Assembly (NCBI GenBank): GCA_030267965.1
Contig: BRYA01000410.1
Location: 1 to 56,833, forward strand
Length of the DNA stretch: 56,833 nucleotides
Direction of reading: 5' to 3'
Source of the DNA: Triparma columacea
Taxonomy: Eukaryota; Sar; Bolidophyceae; Parmales; Triparmaceae
In this document: positions 50,293 to 56,833 of the stretch, one piece after another
How the letters are laid out: each line of letters begins with the position of its first letter
Position numbering within the stretch: position 1 is the first letter of the stretch
Notes under the pieces: model-generated
The model's database searches: none
What the model saw: the letters and a program-made list of their open reading frames with translations, nothing else
What the model was told of the DNA's origin: nothing
Position numbers and translations under genes: made by a program

Positions 50293-50857
50293 ATGAAATC
50301 TCTAACAGCTGTACTCGTCATATCAATCATCTCTCATACCACATCCTTATCATTTCTCCCCCCAAAGCTCCCCAACAACTTCAAACCAACTACACCTCAT
50401 CGAAACCTCCCTCTCTCTTCAGCCCTTGCTTTCCCCCTAGCGATAAGCCTGTTCTTTTCGACAGCAAATCCACTTCCTTCACTAGCAACTGCAGACTGTC
50501 AAAAAGATTGTCTAAAGAATTGCTCACTTCTAGGTGAGAAGTTGTAGAGGATATTGTAGCTAAGCCACGACTGACACCTGTTCACCCCCTACACCTTACC
50601 CTTCTCAATACACACTCGCAGCCCCAAACGACAAGTCAGGTTACTGCGAGAGCAACTGCAATGATTACTGTGCGCAGCCAGACCGTAACGATGGGCTATC
50701 AGGGAGCGTCAGCAGCACTGGCGGGGAGGTCGGGATAATGGGGGGGAGCTTGCCGGGGAGTGGGACGGTGGTCAAGGGGCAGGACAAGCCCCCGGAAGTT
50801 AAACTTCCATTTCTTGATTTCAACAGCGACAAGGGGAAGAAACTCATCGGGTACTGA
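50293..50857 (+). CDS. Thylakoid lumen protein with twin CX3CX3C motif
   Basis: Two exons, 50293-50533 and 50622-50857 (158 residues); the intron starts GTGAG. The N terminus is a three-part targeting sequence: a signal peptide (MKSLTAVLVISIISHTTSLS), a Phe at position 21 in SLS-FLPP, which resembles the ASA-FAP motif of plastid-targeted proteins in red-plastid algae, and a second hydrophobic segment (LAFPLAISLFF) ending SLATA-D, a lumenal processing site. The mature part is about 91 residues. It has six Cys in two CxxxCxxxC triplets (C69, C73, C77 and C89, C93, C97). After these come a Gly/Ser-rich stretch (GLSGSVSSTGGEVGIMGG) and PFLDFNSDKGKKLIGY. No family is recognised; disulfide or metal binding is possible. 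Confidence 0.75.
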
Positions 50858-50994
50858 ACAAGCCATTGTAAGAAAAATCTGGATCTATCTCTTGAAAGAA
50901 AAACTTTTCATCTTTCCACCTCCCCCCCCCTGTAGACAAGATCGCCATAATGAAACCATGATGTCAACCCCTCCTACTCTTCCCTCCCCCCCCT

Positions 50995-53219
50995 TTACTG
51001 TGTGATCTCAAACTCCTTACTGCATCCCTCAAAGTCCTCCTTCTTTCCCGTGATCCTTTTCTTCGTCCCCGCATAGCAGATCCTGTACGTGCCCACCTCC
51101 ACGTCCCCCGTAACTTCCCCCGTGTCCCACTCCAATGTCGCCGTGCTCTGCCCTGCGTGGCCTACCCCACCCTCCCACGAGAACTTCGTGCACCAGTCAC
51201 CGTCGACGTACTTCACCTCCCAGCCGGAGCCGACCTTCCTCTCAACCCTGGAGAAGGAGCCGCCGATCCTCTGGTCGTTCCTAGGGTTAGCGCCGTGGAA
51301 GCTTACCCTGACGACTGAGCCAACGGTGTAGCTGTCTTCGGCGTCGTCCTTTACGTCACCGAATTTCGACCCGATGGGCGCGAAGTCAGCGATGACGGGT
51401 GGGACGAAGGAGATCTGTTTCTCAGTCAAGTCCTCAGGCTCCGGGTCGCTAGAGCTCTCGTTACCCTCAAGGAGGTCCTTAGTGATCCTGGTGAACTCCT
51501 GGATGTAAGCGTCGAGGGTGTGGGGGCCGTACAAGGTCGACGCGGCCTCGTACCTCTGGGCCTGGTACTCCTCAAAGGTGGTGATGTAGTGGGTGTAGGT
51601 GTTGGTGAGGCCGGCGATGGTGACGACGGGGTTAGCGACACCGCCAGACTTCAGGACGGACTCGATGCTGCGACGGAGCCGACGGCCGGCCATGGTGGTC
51701 AGCTCCCCGGGGGCGTTGAGGATGAACAGATCTCCAATCTGGAAGATGGAGATAGGGACAGTCACAGGGTCCCAGTCGTAGGGCTTCTCAACGTCGCCAG
51801 TGTTCAACAAAATTGGCTTGGGAGCCTGGCAGGCGATCTCGTCCTCCGTGGGCTTGGAGATGAACCCGGACACGACGTTCCAGAAAGGGGAGCTCGAGTT
51901 GGTGCCCTGGGTGAAGTCAAACATTCCAGGGCCGTCAGTGGTGCCGGCGGCGAAAGAGTACCCCAACGCGGCAGGGCAGGTTCTCCCCTTGCTCCCGTCG
52001 GCCAGGGTAACCTCCTTGTTCCTCATGTCCAAGAAGGAGTGCCTGAAGTCGACCTTCCCCTCGAGTTTCTCTGTCGCCTTCTCATACAAGTCCTTGGCGT
52101 GCTTGTACTGGTTGGTCCCGATGATCTTGGTACTCTCGAACATGTCCTCACCGGGCCCCAGGCTGTAGCAGGCCTCGTTCTTGTCCTTCCCCTTGTCGTC
52201 CTTGCACGTGCTCTTGTCAAAGTCGCACGGTTGGCCCTCGTTAGGTCCGGAGTGGCACACTGGCCCCTGGGTGTTGGGGCTCACATCCCCAAGGTTGGTG
52301 CTGGCGAATGCGGCAACAAATTTCCCGGACCCCGGGAGGACGTCCTGACCATTCATGTCCTTCTCGAAGAGGTAGGACGCGAGGCCCTTGTTGTCACCGC
52401 TGATTAGCTTGTTGGTGTTGTTCATGCAAGTACCGTGGACGGCGAACCAGTTCAGCATGCCGAGATCGGTGCCCTGGGCGGAGGCAAACTTGAGGAGGAG
52501 CATGTTCTTGTCGGTGTCACCCAAATCCTCATACAAAGCGCGTTCGTCTTCAGGGTTGAGGAGGTAGCTGGAGGGGCTCCTGTTAATGTTGCTGTCCATG
52601 AGCTTGTTCCCCGTGGTGTAGCTGATGCTCCCCTCCTCCAAGTTGTTGTGAGCCTTGACGATTGCCTGGGAGATCCCCTCAACGAAGGCGTCCATGGTCT
52701 CCTCGACGTACCCCAGGGAGGTGAACTGGTAAAGGACATACTGAAGGAATCCAGCAGGCCCAGAGTGACTGTGGGTACCACTAATGGCGAGGTTGTCGTA
52801 ATTGTAGATGCTGGAATCACCGAGAAGCTCTCCAACCCTAGCAAGAACCTTAATGTTCAGCAGGTCAGATCCCATACCCCCATCAAGCGAGACAAACGCC
52901 ACCCTGGAGTCACTGTCATCGGCCACGACAAAAGCGCGGGCGTGAAGCCTCATGTGAATGCCCCTTCCGATCTGGTTGGGCACAGCATAGCCCCTGAGGG
53001 AGGTTGGGAAGGGGAGGGTTAGCCATTTTTTGACCCAAGTTCTGCTGACAGCCCTGCGGGCCAATGGCAAGCATGTCCAACTTACATGAAGTTCACCTGG
53101 GCGGCAGGGCCAGTCATATCATGCTGCCCTACACCGACCTTAAATGCCTCCAAGGGAGCACCTAGGAGGGCGATTACGAGAAGCAATGCAGCAAAGTAAA
53201 GCATTGCCCTATTTGACAT
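50995..53219 (-). CDS. Neutral ceramidase
   Basis: Two exons, 53219-53086 and 52993-50995, give 710 residues. The 92-bp intron begins GTAAGT and splits a Met codon. The protein has a signal peptide (MLYFAALLLVIALLGAPLEA), the family start GVGQHDMTGPAAQVNFMGYA, the metal-binding AISGTHSHSGPAGFLQ (about 110-125), NWFAVHGTCMNN, and STNLGDVSPNTQGPVC, which contains the Ser nucleophile of the family. The final 150 residues form the immunoglobulin-like domain. It cleaves ceramide to sphingosine and fatty acid outside the cell or in the secretory system. Its length fits the family. It diverges from the coiled-coil gene at 69 bp, the tightest spacer in the window. Confidence 0.92.
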
Positions 53220-53288
53220 TAATTGTCCGAGGGGGGAGGGAGTTGGCGATCCCAATCCCAACCACCCTCCACCCCCCCCCACCTCACG
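53220..53288. promoter_or_regulatory. 69-bp divergent promoter, ceramidase and coiled-coil gene
   Basis: Only 69 bp lie between the two opposing start codons. Both 5' UTRs must be extremely short or overlap, or start inside the other transcript. Confidence 0.5.
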
Positions 53289-56200
53289 ATGGCTCGTCTT
53301 GGGCGACCTGGAGGGTACCCTACCGAACCCTCCACACCGACCAAAGAGACTCTTGCAATGATCGCGGCTTCTTCTCCGACAGTTCCCCTCCAGCCCCGGC
53401 AGTTCCCTGGCTCAGGGAAGAGTCCAAATACCAAGAGGAAAATAAAGAAGAAGAAAAAGAAGAAGAAAGCGACGCCCGATTTCGATGTCACAACCAACAC
53501 CGCTCCTTTTTCCGGCGAGAGTGACGCTGCAAGTGCTGAATCATCTGTTGGTCGCCTCTCAGGAGTTTCAGCCCGGAGTGGGAAGGACAATCCAGCCTAC
53601 AACAACCTGCTCATGCAGATTGAGAGGCTCGAGCTACAGAACATCGGTAGCAAGCTCAATGAGCACAAGAGCAGGAGCGTGCTTTCGGAAGAGAAGAGGA
53701 AGCACGAGGGTGTCCTGCAGGAGGTGGAGAACAAACTCAGGGAATCGCAGTGGGAAGTCGAGGCGCTAAAGGTGGGTAGGATGCCGCGACAAGAACAGTT
53801 CGCACACACACCATCACTCCCACCATAACTAACCTACTGTCTTCACCACACCTCTTCAGCAAAAACAATCCGAACTGATGGACAATCTTCGGTCCTCCAA
53901 GGAGTCCTTCGTCGCCCTCGAAACCAAGATCTCATCCCAGGAAAGTTCCTTCCTGGGAATCGTCGCCAAGCAGTCTGCCTCCCACGCCTATACTATGGGC
54001 CTCAAAGATCGCGTCAAGGATAGAGTCGCCAACTCGGACATGCTGAACGCCCTCCACTCCACAATCCTCGAGAACGAACATCTGTCAGAGGAGCTCCTCT
54101 CCCTGCGCTCCTCTGTCCTGCAACTGAGCGAAGTTATTGAACACCTTGAGTTTGAGGGCCTTCAGAAGGTGAGATGGGGTTACTCTATATTATATCAAGA
54201 CCCGACGACACATACAGGATATCGAGCACTAACTGACGCAAAAAATACTTTCCACCGCTCGCCTCAGGACTTCCACATCAAGGAGTTGGCTAGTGCAGTC
54301 CCACCCGTCCCTTCCGCCCCCCCCTCCCGCGCGAGAATCAGGTCAGCTTCGTCAGGGTCACCTAGCGCGAAGCCCCCGTCACCGTCCGCCCCCCGCCTCT
54401 CCCCCCCAAAACTCGCGAACCTGGGCGGCAGCTTTAACATGTCAAGCTCTCAAATGGCAGATTTGGACGAAAAAATCTCCAACTCCAAGAGCCCGGCTGC
54501 AAGGAGGGCGTCGGCGAAGAAGAACAACGTCACATCGCTTATTTCCTCCTGGTTCGGGGATGCACAAGACGCACGGAAGGATGGACAAAGGGTCGGACAA
54601 GAAAAGAGCTTGATAATCGAAAATGCTGTTCTGAACGCGGCCAAGAGGGCCGAGCAAGAGGCAGAGGAAAGTAAGAAGGCCCTCAAACTCAATAAACAGA
54701 AGGAGAGGGCAAAGTTCATGAAGGCAGCAAGGTCCCTCAAAAAAGGCCCAGGAAAGATTGTCGTGGCGCTGACCAAGAGCGAAAAGGAGGTAGACTTCTT
54801 GAGGGAGAAGATAAAGATGTTGGAGGAGAGGGATGCTGAGACTAGGGCTCTCTTGGAAAAGGCGGAGGAGACCATTGTCGGCATGGTAAATAACGCCGAA
54901 AGGGAGGCCGCGAACATTTTGGAAATGAACTTCCGGGACGGGGTGTGGGGGAAAGAGGAAAGGAAGAACTTCACGTCCTCCTCGTCGTCCAATCAGGAGT
55001 GGGCGGAGAGGTGCTCGCAACTTGAGATGCAGAAGGAGGCATTGTTGGATTTGTTGAAGTCCTACGACGGCACCGGGGAGGTTGACCTGGCGGGGCTACC
55101 GGCTGACCTTGCAAGGCTCGCCACGTATAAATGCGGGAGCGAAGTGAAGCTGAGGAGCCACCTTCGCAAGGCCCTTGGGTTGGCGGGGAATGTCAAGGAC
55201 GAGGATCTCCTCGAGGAAGTGAAGTTCGCGGTCGAGGAGGTTTTGAGGTTGAGGAAGGAGGTTGCAGATTGGGAGAAGAAGGAAAAGGAGGGCGCCCTGT
55301 TGGAGAAGGACCATCTGCAAGAGAACGATGCTGTGCACGAACTCGTGGTTGCGAAGGAGATACAGATGTCACACACGAGGTCGCGGGCTCACTCCGCAGC
55401 GCTGAGCGACGCTCACCTTGCGGCCAAGAGTGCACAGGACAATGTGAGAGCGGCGAGCAAAGCGATTCTCAGGATAGCTATTGAGACGTCAATAGTATTC
55501 GTCCAGTGCAACCAACGCGAGTGTAACTAGAGCAAACACATTCAGCGACTAACCACTTCAATCGTCACTTCACCGCTCGCCCCTCACCGCAGCCCCGGGT
55601 GGTCAGGCCTCCCAGTCCTACGCTAGTTGAGGACAAGGAGCTCGTCATGGGCATCCAGGAAGACAAGGCGCAGCACAGGAAGCACACGGTCGGACACAGC
55701 GGGGTCGAGGACGCGGTCAAGGCGATGGAGGAGTACGAGAAGCACGAGGAAATAGATAAGATTAAGAAGAGCGGGAGGAAGAGGGCGCACACCGTCATGC
55801 ACAGGAGCATGGATGACGCAATGACCAGTTTCGTGATGAAGAGGAAAAAGGAGGAGGAAGAGGGTGAAGAGGAGGGGGACGAGGATGAGGATGACGACAG
55901 CTCGGAGGCTAGCAATGACGAGGATGAAAACTTCGAGGACGAGGAGGGGAAAGGGGGAGATGGCGCTAGAAGGCAACGGATGCCAAACATCGATTCAGAG
56001 GAGGAGCCTAAGGAGCCCGAGATAATCAGCGAAGAGATCCTATACCAGGACCTCAAGCTCTTGCTCCATAGGCAAAAGATGTTCACGGACCCCCTGGGCA
56101 ACGAGTTGAGCCTCACCATATCCACGTACCTGATCCCTATCGACGACGCCTCCCAGTTCTCCCGGTTCCGCATCAAGGCTTACGACAGCGTGGTGGGGCG

Positions 56201-56711
56201 GGAGATGTGCATGGACGTGGGAGAGATCGAGCTGAGGAGGAGCCTGAAGCACGACCCCAAGTCGTTTACTTACAACGAGACGGACGAGGAGTTCCACGAG
56301 CAGGTTCTGGACAGGCTGAAGTTGGTCCCAACTCACGACCTCAACCATGACGGGTTCGTTAACGCAGACGACGTGGTGAGGGAGGACTTGAACCTCGCCT
56401 TGATGGAAATGGAAAATTTCACGCCTTTAAAAATGAGCATTGAGGTCGGACCGAAGGCAGTGGAGAAGAAGAGGAAGGCGATGGAGGAGGAGGAGAGGAG
56501 GAAGGCAGAGAGGGAGAGCCTCTTATTGGACTACAAGATGCACAGCGAGAGGCTCAAATTCAAGGAGAGAGCGAGGCAGAGGAGCATTTCCGCGGGTGAG
56601 GGGGTCGACTTGTTCGGAATGTCGGAGGCCGACGAGTTGGTGTTGAAGGACTCCGAGAGGGAGGTGGGAGCGGAGGAGATCGACGCTTCGGTCATCGAGG
56701 CTGGAGCGTAA
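53289..56711 (+). CDS. Long coiled-coil protein with one EF-hand-like loop
   Basis: Four exons, 53289-53771, 53860-54168, 54268-55443 and 55593-56711, give 1,028 residues. Intron 54169-54267 (99 bp) has no stop in frame; intron 1 starts GTGGGT. The N terminus is Ser/Pro-rich with a KRKIKKKKKKKKA stretch, followed by coiled coils (about 110-265 and 350-640). A Ser/Pro-rich linker with GSFNMSSSQMADLDEKISNS lies near 300-320. After about 660 there is an imperfect repeat, KHTVGHSGVEDAVKAMEEYE and later AHTVMHRSMDDAMTSFVM, then an acidic region and a folded-looking C-terminal domain (QDLKLLLHRQKMFTDPLGNE) containing one EF-hand-like loop DLNHDGFVNADD. No known family is recognised; a cytoskeletal or basal-body role is only a guess. 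Confidence 0.75.
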
Positions 56712-56833
56712 TAAGACGAAAGCGTGTTTCGAATAATCAACCACGAGTAGGAAGGGGGGGGGCAGGGTGACTAGCAGGAGAAGGAAAAACCATCGCTTAG
56801 CTTTCAACAACAACAGTGTTAAGTTTGTCCCCC
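56712..56833 (+). other. 3' flank of the coiled-coil gene
   Basis: 122 bp to the window edge after the last stop; a probable 3' UTR. No complete feature is visible. Confidence 0.4.

Noticed and set aside
51520..52407. A 295-codon plus-strand frame opposite the ceramidase gene
   Set aside because: It is a shadow of the strongly coding minus strand; the ceramidase motifs leave no doubt which strand is real.

Overview
The window is nuclear DNA from a eukaryote, most likely a photosynthetic alga with a red-type secondary plastid (an ochrophyte such as a diatom or bolidophyte). That identity is inferred. Many genes have short introns of about 75 to 310 bp, and nearly all begin GTGAG and end CAG or TAG. 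Three proteins carry N-terminal targeting of the secondary-plastid kind: a lumenal protein with signal peptide, Phe-type transit peptide and lumenal signal; an ABC transporter with a signal-plus-transit-like leader; and a ubiquitin hydrolase with a signal sequence. About 31 protein genes were resolved. Neighbouring genes mostly alternate strand (23 of 30 adjacent pairs are opposite), so the layout is a chain of very tight divergent promoters and convergent 3' ends. Many exon joins below were rebuilt by hand from splice motifs, reading phase and family alignment from memory.

1-12.2 kb: a START-like protein running off the left edge (-), a 2OG-Fe(II) dioxygenase (-), ALDH16 double-domain dehydrogenase (+), an Mpv17/PMP22 protein (-), an SbmA/ABCD-type ABC transporter (+) and a ZC2HC zinc-finger protein (-). 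12.2-19 kb: a signalling cluster of RasGEF (+), RAB28-like GTPase (-) and a Ras-group-type LRR protein (+). 19-25.4 kb: kinesin-14 (+), a PAQR/hemolysin III membrane protein (+), a secreted-type unknown (-) and an ankyrin protein (+). 25.4-31 kb: malonyl-CoA synthetase ACSF3/AAE13 (-), a Sar1/Arf-like GTPase (+), an RG-tailed unknown (-), and a His/Gly/Asn-rich protein (-) interrupted by a 966-base assembly gap.

31-41 kb: importin beta-1 (+); a 1.2 kb intergenic region with strong hairpins and a very AT-rich island (about 21% GC over 300 bp); a CobW/ZNG1 GTPase with an extra C-terminal domain (-); and a 1,219-residue coiled-coil EF-hand protein (-). 41-50 kb: a small unknown (+), the signal-bearing ubiquitin hydrolase (-), DPH7 (+), ribosomal protein uS10/RPS20 (-), a small membrane protein (+) and a tandem pair of ankyrin-MYND genes (-). 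50-56.8 kb: a Z-ISO/NnrU-like membrane protein (-) divergent from the thylakoid-lumen Cys-motif protein (+), then neutral ceramidase (-) divergent from a 1,028-residue coiled-coil protein (+).

Most genes are ordinary cell functions (nuclear import, translation and diphthamide synthesis, lipid and aldehyde metabolism, GTPase signalling). The most unusual items are the signal-bearing deubiquitinase (possible periplastid import machinery), the lumenal twin CX3CX3C protein, the AT-rich island (possible centromere or origin), the RasGEF/RAB28/LRR cluster, and the recent ankyrin-MYND duplication.
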